DNA of 64,000 nt from Cupriavidus pauculus. GTDB taxonomy: Bacteria > Pseudomonadota > Gammaproteobacteria > Burkholderiales > Burkholderiaceae. Below are positions 45,385-53,920 of this stretch, one piece after another. The DNA lies in contig NZ_VZOW01000002.1 of NCBI RefSeq assembly GCF_008801835.1, positions 326,267 through 390,266 of the forward strand, given 5' to 3'. The notes beneath the pieces are model-generated. The model had not been told where the DNA came from and made no database searches. It saw nothing but the letters and a program-made list of their open reading frames with translations. Each line of letters opens with the position of its first letter. Within the stretch, counting starts at the first letter, position 1. The translations under genes and the position numbers were made by a program.

Positions 45385-46025
45385 AACGCACGCTGATGGT
45401 TGCTTCGATGGCATTGGCCGCTGCATGGCTGGGCGGCTGTGCATCGCCCGAACCGCGCTACTACACGCTGGCCAGCGGCGGCGCAGCGCAGGCCGCCACG
45501 GCAGGCGCTTCGAGTGGCCCATCGCGCGCCGCGCCGGCCACGGCCCAGCCGGTCTGGATCGAGGTCGCGCCGGTAAGGGTGCCAGAACGGCTCAATCGCG
45601 CGCAGTTTGTGGTGTCCGACGGCGATGCCGGCCAGATCAGGCTGCTGGACCTGTCGCGCTGGTCCGCGCCGCTGCCCGACGAACTGCGCGATGCGCTGTC
45701 GCAGCAATTACAGACGCAGTTGGGCGCGGTGGATACCTACCAGCAAGGTTTGTCCGATGTGGAGCCCGTGTTCCGCGTCACGACCGAAGTGGTCAGGCTT
45801 GACGCCAGCATGGGCCAGCGCGCCTCCGCGACCATCGTCTGGGCAGTGCGCCGCCTGCCCGATGGCAAGGTGCTGAGCGGCCGCACGGAATCCGATCTGC
45901 CGGCGCCGGGCGAGGCCGACGGCTTGGTGAACGCGTATCGCCAGATCGTGGCGGCGACCGCTGCGGAGATTGCCGGCGGCGTGCAGTCGCTGCGCGTGCA
46001 GAGCGGCAACCCGCCGCTGCGCTGA
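45381..46025 (+). CDS. pqiC: PqiC outer-membrane lipoprotein
   Basis: A 214-residue lipoprotein with a lipobox LGGC (Cys20) and the ABC-auxiliary PqiC/YmbA domain (PRYYTLASG, VWIEVAPVRVPERLNRAQFVV, LDLSRWSAPLPDELRDAL). It anchors the PqiB tunnel at the outer membrane. Its start overlaps the pqiB stop (ATGA). It is the last gene of the pqi operon, and the convergent gene begins 10 bp after its stop. Confidence 0.93.
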   Translation: MKRTLMVASMALAAAWLGGCASPEPRYYTLASGGAAQAATAGASSGPSRAAPATAQPVWIEVAPVRVPERLNRAQFVVSDGDAGQIRLLDLSRWSAPLPDELRDALSQQLQTQLGAVDTYQQGLSDVEPVFRVTTEVVRLDASMGQRASATIVWAVRRLPDGKVLSGRTESDLPAPGEADGLVNAYRQIVAATAAEIAGGVQSLRVQSGNPPLR

Positions 46026-46035
46026 GCGTTCGCGC

Positions 46036-46587
46036 CTAGTCCTCCGGACCGCCCTGCATTGACGCCTGCGCGCGCCGCGCGATGCGCCGGCGGTCCGCTT
46101 CGGCCATCGCGGCAAGACACGCCTCGGCATCGCCATGCACCAGCCGCACGCTGCACGCGAGCATCAGGTTGATCGGCAGACCGAAATTCTCGACCACATA
46201 GCCGCGCGCATCGCGCGCCTCACCATCGTCGTCGGTAGAGTCGCGCACGCGCTCGATCAGCGCGCGCGCGTCGGCGGCATAGCCCCACACGGGCTTCTGC
46301 AACGCCACGGCAAAGCCGACTTCGAACGCCGTGCCGCTGTCGGGCTCGCCGGGGCCGCGAAAGTCGTCGAGGTTGGCCATCACGATATCGGCGCGCCGGA
46401 TCAGCGCGACATTAGCCTCGTAGATCCATTGCGCGGTGTCGGGGCCGGACAGTCCTTGCGGCGCGGCCTTGTCGAGCGGATACAGCCCTTCGAAGCCATG
46501 CCGCGCGCAGAGCGCCTTCAGATGCTCGCCCCAGGCGAGCGCATCCTTGCGAAATACGTCGAAACCGGCGAGGTAAATGGTCTTCAT
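46036..46587 (-). CDS. Nucleoside 2-deoxyribosyltransferase-like protein
   Basis: A 183-residue protein. It has the KTIYLAGFDVF start, the PLDKAAP loop, ADIVMANLDDFRGPGEPDSGTAFEVGFAVAL with a likely catalytic Glu89 and Asp residues at 74-75 and 83, and a C-terminal NLMLACS segment. This fits the N-deoxyribosyltransferase family, which cleaves or exchanges bases on deoxynucleosides. GGAGG lies 6 nt before ATG 46587. It is downstream of a Sel1 protein and a CpdB-like nucleotidase on the same strand, a context of nucleotide salvage. Confidence 0.85.
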   Translation of the reverse strand: MKTIYLAGFDVFRKDALAWGEHLKALCARHGFEGLYPLDKAAPQGLSGPDTAQWIYEANVALIRRADIVMANLDDFRGPGEPDSGTAFEVGFAVALQKPVWGYAADARALIERVRDSTDDDGEARDARGYVVENFGLPINLMLACSVRLVHGDAEACLAAMAEADRRRIARRAQASMQGGPED

Positions 46588-46661
46588 GGGCGCCTCCGTG
46601 GGGACGGCATGAAGCATACCGCAGGCCTTGCCCGCTCGCGCCGAATCCGCCTGGCCGAACG

Positions 46662-47516
46662 CTAGGGATTGAGCGCTGGATGCTTGAGCGCGTGCGCGGC
46701 CTCGGCCATGTGCTGGCGATAGTTCTCGGCGTCGGGTGCGAGGCCCAGTTCGCCGTCGCGATACGCCATCGCCAGCGCCTGCGTGGCCGCCGGATGCTCG
46801 CGTTCGGCGGCGGCCTGATACCACGCCAGCGCACGCGCGTCGTCGCGCGGCACGCCGTCGCCTGCGCGGTAGGCATTGGCCAGCAGGAACATCGCCTGCG
46901 CCACCCCGCCTTCGGCAGCTGCCTGCAGCCAGCGCGCCGCTTCCGCCGGATTGGCGTCACGACCATGGCCGCCGCGATACAGCAGGCCCAGATAGTAGGC
47001 GGCGCCGACATCGCCCGCCTGCGCAGCCGGCTGCAACTGCTGCCATGCCAGCGCAAAATCGGCTTGGCCCGACGCCAGTCCGCCGAGCATCGCGGCCTTG
47101 CCAAGCACGAATTGGGCGCGAACGTGGCCGGCTTCGGCTGCCATGCGCAGCCCGCGCTCGCCTTGCGCTCGCGCGGCGGCGTCGGACTGCGACATCAGCG
47201 TTTCTCCCAGTGCAGCGCGCGCCGCCGTCTCGCCCGCGGCGGCAGCCATGGCAAGCTGGCGCAGCGACGGCGCATCGCCCGTGGAGGCGGCCAGCCGCTG
47301 CCATTCGGCGATTTCGATCTGGCGCGCGTCGGATTTGTGCCGCCAGAGCGCCGCGCCGGCGACGCCCGCCGCAGCGATCGCCACAGCCAGCGACGCCGCG
47401 GCAAACAGCGGATGCATGCGTGGCAGGCGCCGTGCCGTGCCGCGCACGGCCGGCACGGCGGCGCCGGCCGCGTGGGTGGTGATGGTGGCGCTGGCGCCGG
47501 AAACAGTGGCTTGCAT
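46662..47516 (-). CDS. Sel1-repeat membrane protein
   Basis: A 284-residue protein with a short cytoplasmic N-terminus, one transmembrane helix (about 38-58, LFAAASLAVAIAAAGVAGAAL) and a series of Sel1-like helical repeats from 75 to 270, for example DVGAAYYLGLLYRGGHGRDANPAEAARWLQ and VAQAMFLLANAYRAGDGVP. Such repeats mediate protein contacts. It lies 37 bp after the CpdB-like gene and 74 bp before the deoxyribosyltransferase-like gene, all on the minus strand, so the three may be one operon. Confidence 0.88.
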   Translation of the reverse strand: MQATVSGASATITTHAAGAAVPAVRGTARRLPRMHPLFAAASLAVAIAAAGVAGAALWRHKSDARQIEIAEWQRLAASTGDAPSLRQLAMAAAAGETAARAALGETLMSQSDAAARAQGERGLRMAAEAGHVRAQFVLGKAAMLGGLASGQADFALAWQQLQPAAQAGDVGAAYYLGLLYRGGHGRDANPAEAARWLQAAAEGGVAQAMFLLANAYRAGDGVPRDDARALAWYQAAAEREHPAATQALAMAYRDGELGLAPDAENYRQHMAEAAHALKHPALNP

Positions 47517-47553
47517 CGTTGCGATCGGGGACGGAATGGGCGGCCGCGCCGGC

Positions 47554-49638
47554 TTACTGGTTGAGGTCGATTTTGTACTTCGACAGATTCTTGCCGGACC
47601 CGTCGTCGGCGGCCAGCAGCGTGACGCCTGCCACGCCGCCTGCCACGGCCAGCGCCTGCACGCCCACCGCGGAACTGAACACCACGTCGCCAGCGGTGGC
47701 CACTTTGGTGAAGTGCCAGCTGCGCGCGCTGCCGTTGGTGGCGCGCGTCAACGCCCCGACATTCTTGATGTACGAAATCAGCACGTCGCGGTTGGCATCG
47801 GGCGACGCGTAGACCGTCTTGGTGCCGTCGAGCCCCGGGAAGTTGCCGCCGCCGCTGGCGCGATAGTTGTTGGTCGCCACGATGAAGTTCATCGCGGACG
47901 TGACCGGCGCGCCCTGGTACGTCAGGTTCTTGATGCGGCTACCCACGGGCTGGGTCACATCGATCTCATACTGCATGTCCGGGTCGGTAAACATATCGAA
48001 GTTGTAGCCCGGGAAGGTGCTGATCAGCGGCTGCTCGGTGGTTTTTGCCGGATCGATCTGGTTGAACCGCTTGGCAGCCGTTTCCAGCCACGCCTTGACC
48101 TCGTCGCCATTGACCTTCACCGCATACACGGTGTTCGGATACAGGTACAGGTCGGCCGCGTTGTTGATGGCCAGATTGCCCGCGGCAACGTCGGTGTAGT
48201 CGTTACCGCCGCCAAAGCCGCTCTTGAACGGCGCCGACACTGACAGCACCGGCAGCGACGCCAGCGCCGGCAGGTTTGCGGCGATGTAGTCCTTCACATA
48301 CGCGGCCTGCGCCATGTTGACGATCTGGATCGCGCCGGGGTCGCCCACATCGGCGAAATAGCTCGTCATGCGGTAGTTGGTCGAGCCGATCGGCGTCTTC
48401 ACGTACTGGATGGTGGCCTGGTGCTCCGTGTCGATCGCGGGCGCGACGCTGGCGTCGGCCGCCACATAGGATTTGTCGGCGTTCTGGATCGAGCGCGCTT
48501 CGACCTTTGTATTGGCGCGGTCGACATTCCATTTCTTGCCGTCATGGTTCAGCGCCAGGTTGACGACGCCAAGATGCTTGCCCCAGTAGTTGGCCATGAC
48601 CGTCGGCACGCCATTGACCGTGCCCTTGACCTTGTCGACGCCCGGCAGGTTGAATTGGCCTACCGTGCTGGCGGCATCGGGGAAGATCTGGTGCGAGTGG
48701 CCGATCAGCATGGCGTCGACGCCATCGACCTTCGACAGGTGATAGCTGCCGTTTTCCATCGTTGGCGAATAGGTCGAATTATCGAGTCCGCCGTGCGAGA
48801 TCACCACGATCAGGTCGGCGCCCTTTGCGCGCATCTCGGGGATATATTTCTGCGCGGTTTCCACCACGCCTTCGGTGTAGACCTTGCCGTCGAGCCAGCG
48901 TTTGTCCCAGCTCAGGATCGCGGGCGGCGCAAAGCCGATGATGCCGACCTTGACCTGCGCGGACACAGGTTCGCCGTCGGGGCCCGTGGCGCTGAGCGTG
49001 CGGGTCAGGATCGCATACGGCTGGAACAGCGGCTGGCGCGTCTTGACGCTGTAGACGTTGGCCAGCACCTGAGGAAACTTCGGTCCGGCGCAGGTGGTTT
49101 GCGCGGCCGGCTCGGGCAGGCCGTCGACGTTGAAGCGGTTGCCGGTGACCTGGCTCAGATACTGCAGGCCATAGTTGAATTCGTGATTGCCGATGCCGCC
49201 GCCGTCATAGCTGGCCGCGTTCATCACCTTGTACATCGCCAGCGTTTCATTGCACGACAACGGCTTGACCAGCGCCTGGTAGTCGGACAGCGCCGTGCCC
49301 TGGATCGTGTCGCCGTTGTCGAGCAGCAGGCTGTTCGGGAATTCCTGGCGCGCCGCCTTGATCAGCGTGGACACGCGCTCGAAGCCCAGCGACTTGTCTT
49401 CGGCCAGCTTGAAGTAGTCATAGCTGAGGACGTTGGTGTGCAGGTCGGTGGTCTCCAGCAGCGCCAGGGTGGTCTTGGTGCCGGCGGCGATTTGGGCGGG
49501 CGTGCCGTTGCCGCTGTTATTGCCGCCGTTGCCGTTGTTGGCATTGTTGTCGTCGGAGCCGCAGGCAGCCAACGCCAACGCCGTTACGCCGGCCAGCGCG
49601 GCGATGCCCGCCGCGGTCCGGATGCGATGAAATTGCAT
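47554..49638 (-). CDS. CpdB-like 2',3'-cyclic phosphodiesterase/nucleotidase lipoprotein
   Basis: A 694-residue protein. The N-terminus is a lipoprotein signal (ALALAAC, Cys25) followed by a low-complexity Asn/Gly linker. A metallophosphatase domain spans about 55-385 with TTDLHTNV, LLDNGDTIQG, GGIGNHEFNYG, VVISHGGLD and IGHSHQIFP. A 5'-nucleotidase C-terminal domain spans about 415-625 with FGGGNDYTDV and FPGYNFDMF, and a Thr/Ala-rich end follows. It should hydrolyse 2',3'-cyclic nucleotides and 3'-nucleotides outside the cytoplasm. ATG 49638 has an AGGGAA site; the in-frame start at 49749 does not give the signal. Confidence 0.92.
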   Translation of the reverse strand: MQFHRIRTAAGIAALAGVTALALAACGSDDNNANNGNGGNNSGNGTPAQIAAGTKTTLALLETTDLHTNVLSYDYFKLAEDKSLGFERVSTLIKAARQEFPNSLLLDNGDTIQGTALSDYQALVKPLSCNETLAMYKVMNAASYDGGGIGNHEFNYGLQYLSQVTGNRFNVDGLPEPAAQTTCAGPKFPQVLANVYSVKTRQPLFQPYAILTRTLSATGPDGEPVSAQVKVGIIGFAPPAILSWDKRWLDGKVYTEGVVETAQKYIPEMRAKGADLIVVISHGGLDNSTYSPTMENGSYHLSKVDGVDAMLIGHSHQIFPDAASTVGQFNLPGVDKVKGTVNGVPTVMANYWGKHLGVVNLALNHDGKKWNVDRANTKVEARSIQNADKSYVAADASVAPAIDTEHQATIQYVKTPIGSTNYRMTSYFADVGDPGAIQIVNMAQAAYVKDYIAANLPALASLPVLSVSAPFKSGFGGGNDYTDVAAGNLAINNAADLYLYPNTVYAVKVNGDEVKAWLETAAKRFNQIDPAKTTEQPLISTFPGYNFDMFTDPDMQYEIDVTQPVGSRIKNLTYQGAPVTSAMNFIVATNNYRASGGGNFPGLDGTKTVYASPDANRDVLISYIKNVGALTRATNGSARSWHFTKVATAGDVVFSSAVGVQALAVAGGVAGVTLLAADDGSGKNLSKYKIDLNQ

Positions 49639-49956
49639 GGTTCGGATTCCCTGTGATGTGTTTTTTGTTTGTCTGCCGCGCCTGCAATTGTGGGAATCCG
49701 CGATGGCAGGAAAGTGGCGAAACGGCGTCATTCTCGTGACAATCGTCACAATATGGCAAAAACCACATATTTATCGGCCGCATCGAACTTGCGGAATCAA
49801 CGATGCTGACGCGCCGGCAACATCACGCACCGGTGAAGAACGGTATCCATTCGGCGAATTGACGCTGCGCTATATACGCGCTTATATTGCGAAGGTGCGC
49901 CCTTGTGCACGCCGCCCCGCGTGGCGCCCATCCCTCCGAACCTGCCTGCATCCGTC
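49639..49956. other. Divergent region between cpdB-like and modA
   Basis: This 318-bp region holds the ModE box at 49868-49891 and presumably promoters for the minus-strand nucleotidase and plus-strand modA. It is AT-rich around 49736-49780 on the nucleotidase side. No additional gene is convincing. Confidence 0.55.
49868..49891. promoter_or_regulatory. ModE box upstream of modABC
   Basis: CGCTATATA-N6-TATATTGCG has the 9-6-9 architecture of ModE operators, and the half sites match in eight of nine positions. It lies 66 bp before the modA start. The ModE-type regulator encoded at 52743-53549 is the likely binder, repressing transport when molybdate is plentiful. Confidence 0.85.
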
Positions 49957-50733
49957 ATGAGCCTCCGTTCCCTGCCCCTGCTGCGTCGTGCCGCCTCCGC
50001 CGCCACACTGGTCGCCCTGACGCTGGGCACGTCCTCGGCGTTTGCCGCCGATCTGGTGGTGTCGGCCGCCGCCAGCCTGACCAACGCCTTCAGGCAATTG
50101 GGCGAGCAATTCGAGCATGCGCACCCGGATACCAAAGTCGTGCTCAACTTCGGCGCGTCCGACGTGCTGATGCAGCAGATCATCAAGGGCGCGCCGGCCG
50201 ACGTGTTTGCGTCCGCCGATCAGAACGCGATGGACAAGGCCGAGGCCGAGAAGGTGGTGCAAGCGGCGACGCGCAAGGATTTCGCGGCCAATGCGATCGT
50301 GCTGATCGTGCCGCACGACAGCCGCCTCAACATTGCGACGCCAAAGGACCTGGCGCGCGCCGACGTCAAGCGTATCGCCTACGGCAATCCGGCCTCGGTG
50401 CCCGTGGGCCGTTACACCCGCGGCGCGCTGGAAGCGCAGGGCCTGTGGGACGCTGTGGCCGCCAAGGGCGTGCCCGCGCAGAACGTGCGCCAGGCGCTCG
50501 ATTACGTCGCACGCGGTGAAGTCGACGCCGGCTTCGTGTTTGCCACCGACGCCGCCGTGATGGCCGACAAGGTCAAGGTAGCCGCCCGCGTGCCGACGAC
50601 CACGCCGGTGACCTACCCGATCGCCGTCACTGCGCAATCGAAGCAGGCGCAGCAGGCCAACGCCTTCGTGCAATATGTGCTGTCGGCCGAAGGCCAGGCC
50701 ACGCTGGCCCGCTTCGGCTTCCAGAAACCCTGA
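49957..50733 (+). CDS. modA: ModA, molybdate-binding periplasmic protein
   Basis: A 258-residue ABC substrate-binding protein with signal peptide (AASAATLVALTLGTSSAFA) and the conserved DLVVSAAASLTNAFRQLGEQFE start, GASDVLMQQIIKGAPADVFASAD and ARGEVDAGFVFATDA segments. It binds molybdate or tungstate. ATG 49957 gives the signal peptide; the frame opening at 49903 does not. It is the first gene of modABC. Confidence 0.95.
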   Translation: MSLRSLPLLRRAASAATLVALTLGTSSAFAADLVVSAAASLTNAFRQLGEQFEHAHPDTKVVLNFGASDVLMQQIIKGAPADVFASADQNAMDKAEAEKVVQAATRKDFAANAIVLIVPHDSRLNIATPKDLARADVKRIAYGNPASVPVGRYTRGALEAQGLWDAVAAKGVPAQNVRQALDYVARGEVDAGFVFATDAAVMADKVKVAARVPTTTPVTYPIAVTAQSKQAQQANAFVQYVLSAEGQATLARFGFQKP

Positions 50734-50756
50734 GTCTGATTGCCACACCGTTCGGG

Positions 50757-51476
50757 ATGCCGCAAATGGACGCCGTCTGGGTACCGTTACTGCTGTCGCT
50801 GAAGGTTGCCGGATGCGCCACGCTGCTCAACGCGATCCTTGGCGTGGCGGCGGCCTTCGCGATCGCGCGCTGGCGCTCGTCGGCGCGCGATGTCGTCGAT
50901 GCGCTGCTGACGCTGCCGCTGGTGCTGCCGCCGACCGTGCTGGGCTACTACCTGCTGGTGCTGGTGGGCCGGCGCGGTGTATTCGGCGCGTGGATGGAAA
51001 GCATCGGCATCGAACTGGTCTTCACGTGGCAAGGCGCGGTGCTGGCGTCCACAGTTGTGGCGTTTCCGCTGGTGCTCAAGTCGGCGCGCGCCGCATTCGA
51101 AGGCGTCGACCATCAACTGGAAAACGCAGCGCGCGTGCTGGGCATTTCCGAGGCCGGCATTTTCTTTCGGGTGACGTTGCCGATGGCAATGCCGGGTATC
51201 GTCGCCGGCGTACTGCTGGCCTTTGCGCGCGCGCTGGGCGAATTTGGCGCGACGCTGATGATCGCTGGTAATCTGCCGGGCCGCACGCAGACGCTGTCGG
51301 TTGCCATCTACGAAGCCGTGCAGGCCGGCAACGACGACACCGCCAATCTGCTGGTGCTGGTGACGTCGGTCACCTGCATCGTGCTGCTGGTGATTGCCGC
51401 GCGGCTGGTGCCGCCCACGCGGCGCGGCGATGGCTACGAGCGCCGCAGGTTCCGGCGCGAAGCCGCAGCGAGGTGA
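50757..51476 (+). CDS. modB: ModB, molybdate ABC permease
   Basis: A 239-residue inner-membrane permease with about five helices and the EAA loop ENAARVLGISEAGIFFRVTLPMAMPGI that contacts the ATPase. The LPLVLPPTVLGYYLLVLVGRRG segment is typical of ModB. It follows modA by 23 bp and precedes modC by 7 bp. An in-frame ATG at 50766 is a possible alternative. Confidence 0.96.
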   Translation: MPQMDAVWVPLLLSLKVAGCATLLNAILGVAAAFAIARWRSSARDVVDALLTLPLVLPPTVLGYYLLVLVGRRGVFGAWMESIGIELVFTWQGAVLASTVVAFPLVLKSARAAFEGVDHQLENAARVLGISEAGIFFRVTLPMAMPGIVAGVLLAFARALGEFGATLMIAGNLPGRTQTLSVAIYEAVQAGNDDTANLLVLVTSVTCIVLLVIAARLVPPTRRGDGYERRRFRREAAAR

Positions 51477-51483
51477 GATCGCC

Positions 51484-52206
51484 ATGACCATGGAGATTTC
51501 CATTCGCAAGCGCATGGCATCGCAGGATCGTCATTTCGTGCTCGATATCGGCTTCGCTTCGGACAGCCGCCGCATCGCACTGTTCGGTCCATCGGGCGCG
51601 GGCAAGAGCCTGACGCTGCGCGCGATTGCGGGATTGATGGCACCGGACAGCGGACGCATCGTGCTGAATGGCCGCACGCTGTTCGACAGCGAAACCGGCA
51701 TCGACGTGCGCCCGCAGGAACGCCGCGTCGCGTACCTGTTCCAGGATTACGCGCTGTTTCCGCATCTGACCGTGGCGCAAAACATTGCGTTTGGGCTCAG
51801 GCGCGGCTGGCGCAATCCTTCGCGACGTGGCTTGCCGCCCGAGGCCGCGCGCTGGGTCGATGCGTTTGGGCTCGGCGAGATCGTCGGCCAGTATCCGGCG
51901 CAGATATCGGGTGGACAGAAGCAGCGCGTGGCGCTGGCGCGCGCACTGGCGGCGCGGCCCGATATCGTGCTGCTCGACGAACCGTTCTCGGCACTCGATC
52001 CCGCGCTGCGCGTGCGCATGCGTAACGAACTGCGCGCGTTGCAGGAAAGCCTGGACGTGCCGATGTTGATGATTTCGCACGATCCGCAGGACGTGGAAGT
52101 GCTGGGCGATCACGTACTGGAAATCCGCGACGGCCGCATCTTTGCCGGCGGACGCGAGCACCGGCACCCGCCGGTCTACGCCCAGCAGCCGGCACGGATC
52201 GCCTGA
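51484..52206 (+). CDS. modC: ModC, molybdate ABC ATPase lacking the C-terminal Mop domain
   Basis: A 240-residue ATPase with Walker A GPSGAGKS (35-42), Q-loop (FQDYALFPH), signature ISGGQKQ, Walker B IVLLDEPF and the switch His of MISHDP. E. coli ModC has an extra C-terminal molybdate-binding TOBE (Mop) domain and about 350 residues. This one stops after the nucleotide-binding domain. The regulator downstream does have two TOBE domains, so molybdate sensing may have been left to it. GAGGTGAG precedes ATG 51484. Confidence 0.95.
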   Translation: MTMEISIRKRMASQDRHFVLDIGFASDSRRIALFGPSGAGKSLTLRAIAGLMAPDSGRIVLNGRTLFDSETGIDVRPQERRVAYLFQDYALFPHLTVAQNIAFGLRRGWRNPSRRGLPPEAARWVDAFGLGEIVGQYPAQISGGQKQRVALARALAARPDIVLLDEPFSALDPALRVRMRNELRALQESLDVPMLMISHDPQDVEVLGDHVLEIRDGRIFAGGREHRHPPVYAQQPARIA

Positions 52207-52225
52207 CCAGTCTCGCGCCGTATCC

Positions 52226-52741
52226 TCAAGCGCGGGCTTGCAGCAGATCGACGTAGGCGCCTTCGATCAGCGCGTCCGGCGCCACCCCGAGTTGCGCCAT
52301 CAGCGCATGGGCCTCGGTCACGCCGGCATCGAGCGGCTCTCCGTCGCGCAGCACCACTTCGAGTTCCAGAAAATCGCCCAGCCCTTCCACGCGATCCAGG
52401 TGCACGCGCGTGCGCCCTACCAGGAAGAGCGTGCGCACCTTGCGAACGCGTCCGCCCGCGCCATGTGCGGCGGTCAACGCGGCGCGCAGCGTATCGGGCG
52501 ACGCGGTGGGCGACAGGATGTAGAAACTTTCCTTCGGCCCTGCCTGGTCGGGACGCGCATAGAAGATCAGCTCTCCGCGCGCGGCGCTGAAGGCGCGCAA
52601 CTTCAGGCGGCCGTTCGGGCACGGGAAAAACGTATCGTCCTGCTCGATGCGTTCGGGCCCGTGCGTGGCGATGGCCGCGGCGCGCGGCGTCAGTGACTCG
52701 ACGCTGTCGATGCGCGCCTTGATTTCGATATTGCGCGCCAT
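52226..52741 (-). CDS. CYTH-domain protein (class IV adenylate cyclase/thiamine-triphosphatase-like)
   Basis: A 171-residue CYTH protein starting NIEIKARIDS, with FFPCPNGRLKLRAF, ESFYILSP, VGRTRVHLDRVEGLGDFLELEVVL and the C-terminal IEGAYVDLL. These charged strands form the triphosphate tunnel. CyaB-like members make cAMP or cleave triphosphates; the activity here is not decided by sequence. Its start is 1 bp from the ModE stop, so it is co-transcribed with the molybdate regulator. It is convergent with modC, with 19 bp between stops. Confidence 0.85.
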   Translation of the reverse strand: MARNIEIKARIDSVESLTPRAAAIATHGPERIEQDDTFFPCPNGRLKLRAFSAARGELIFYARPDQAGPKESFYILSPTASPDTLRAALTAAHGAGGRVRKVRTLFLVGRTRVHLDRVEGLGDFLELEVVLRDGEPLDAGVTEAHALMAQLGVAPDALIEGAYVDLLQARA

Positions 52742-52742
52742 G

Positions 52743-53549
52743 TCAGATCATCGTGCCCAGGATCACGCTCGACGCCTTGAATATCGCCAGTGCGTGCACG
52801 CCCGGCTTGAGCTCCAGATCGTGCATCGCCGTGTTGGTGATGATGGCTGCCACAGTGCCGCCGCCATCGAGATCGAGTACGACCTCGGCATTGACGGCGC
52901 CCGGCGCGATGCGCGCGACGGTGCCGGCCAGCTGGTTACGCGCCGATAGCCGCGTGCCCGGATCGGGCAGGCCAATCATCACCGACGACGCCTTGACCAG
53001 CGCGAACGCCTCGGCGCCCGGCGCCAGTTCCAGGGCCTCGACGCTTTCATGCGTCAGCGTGGAAACGATATGCTGCCCGCCGGCTAGCACCAGCGTGACC
53101 TCGTCATTGACTGCGCCGGGGCGCACGGTCTGCACACGGCCGAACAGCTTGTTGCGGGCACTGGTCTTGATCATGAGACGGTGGATCAGGTGGATATCGT
53201 CGACGTCGGCATCGGACATCGCGCTGCCGGCCTTTTCGAGCTGGGCGAGAAATCGTGCGTGCTCGGCTTCCATCGCGTGATACGTGCGGATCAGCCGCGC
53301 GGCGCGTGCGGTCAGCTTTGTACCGCCGCCGCCCTTGCCGCCTGCCACGCGCACCACCAGGGCCTCGCCCGCGCTGTTGTTCATCGCATCGATGGCATCC
53401 CACGCATGCTTGTAGCTGATGCCCACCGCGCGCGCGGCAGCTGTGATCGAGCCGTGCTCGCCGATGGCGGACAGCAGCGCGATGCGATCGCGGCCGCCCC
53501 AGTCCTGCTTGCCGGCGCGAAACCAGATGGCGCCCTGGAGTTCCAGCAT
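52743..53549 (-). CDS. modE: ModE-type molybdate-responsive regulator with two TOBE domains
   Basis: A 268-residue protein with an N-terminal winged-helix DNA-binding domain (about 20-90, GSITAAARAVGISYKHAWDAIDAMN) and two C-terminal TOBE/Mop domains (about 128-192 and 198-266) that carry the SARNKL and SARNQL molybdate-binding starts. This matches full-length E. coli ModE. It should bind the ModE box at 49868 and repress modABC when loaded with molybdate. It is convergent with modABC and is followed by the CYTH gene in the same operon. Confidence 0.95.
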   Translation of the reverse strand: MLELQGAIWFRAGKQDWGGRDRIALLSAIGEHGSITAAARAVGISYKHAWDAIDAMNNSAGEALVVRVAGGKGGGGTKLTARAARLIRTYHAMEAEHARFLAQLEKAGSAMSDADVDDIHLIHRLMIKTSARNKLFGRVQTVRPGAVNDEVTLVLAGGQHIVSTLTHESVEALELAPGAEAFALVKASSVMIGLPDPGTRLSARNQLAGTVARIAPGAVNAEVVLDLDGGGTVAAIITNTAMHDLELKPGVHALAIFKASSVILGTMI

Positions 53550-53591
53550 GAGCTGACGTGTCCGAGAATGAAGATGCGGTATGGTACCGCG

Positions 53592-53834
53592 CTAGCTCTG
53601 GTGTGCGGGGATATACCAGCGCATGATGCTGCCGGCGAAGTATTGCTTGTCGAACTGCCGCAGCAGGCGCCACGCGGTGAACGGGTCCACCGCCAGATCC
53701 ATCCATGCCCACGGGTGGTTTGGATCGCCATCGCGCACGATCTCGACCGAATTGACCGGCGCATACTGTTTGAATTTTTCGCGCAGCATTTCCTCGGTCA
53801 CATCTCGATGCAGCCCGCGAATCAGTACCTGCAT
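53592..53834 (-). CDS. Small RRM-like RNA-binding protein
   Basis: An 80-residue protein resembling a single RNA-recognition motif: the RNP2-like MQVLIRGLHRDVTEEMLREKF, then SVEIVRDGDPNHPWAWMDL as an RNP1-like strand with aromatic residues, and a final YFAGSIMRWYIP. AGGAG lies 6 nt before ATG 53834. RRM proteins of this size are found in some proteobacteria and cyanobacteria and bind RNA. Partners and role here are unknown. Confidence 0.7.
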   Translation of the reverse strand: MQVLIRGLHRDVTEEMLREKFKQYAPVNSVEIVRDGDPNHPWAWMDLAVDPFTAWRLLRQFDKQYFAGSIMRWYIPAHQS

Positions 53835-53920
53835 TGCATCTCCTGTAGGGAAGTGCGGATGGCTGTATTGTAGGCCGCGCCGCGCATCGCGGCGGCCGGG
53901 CGATGCGGCTATCGCACGTT

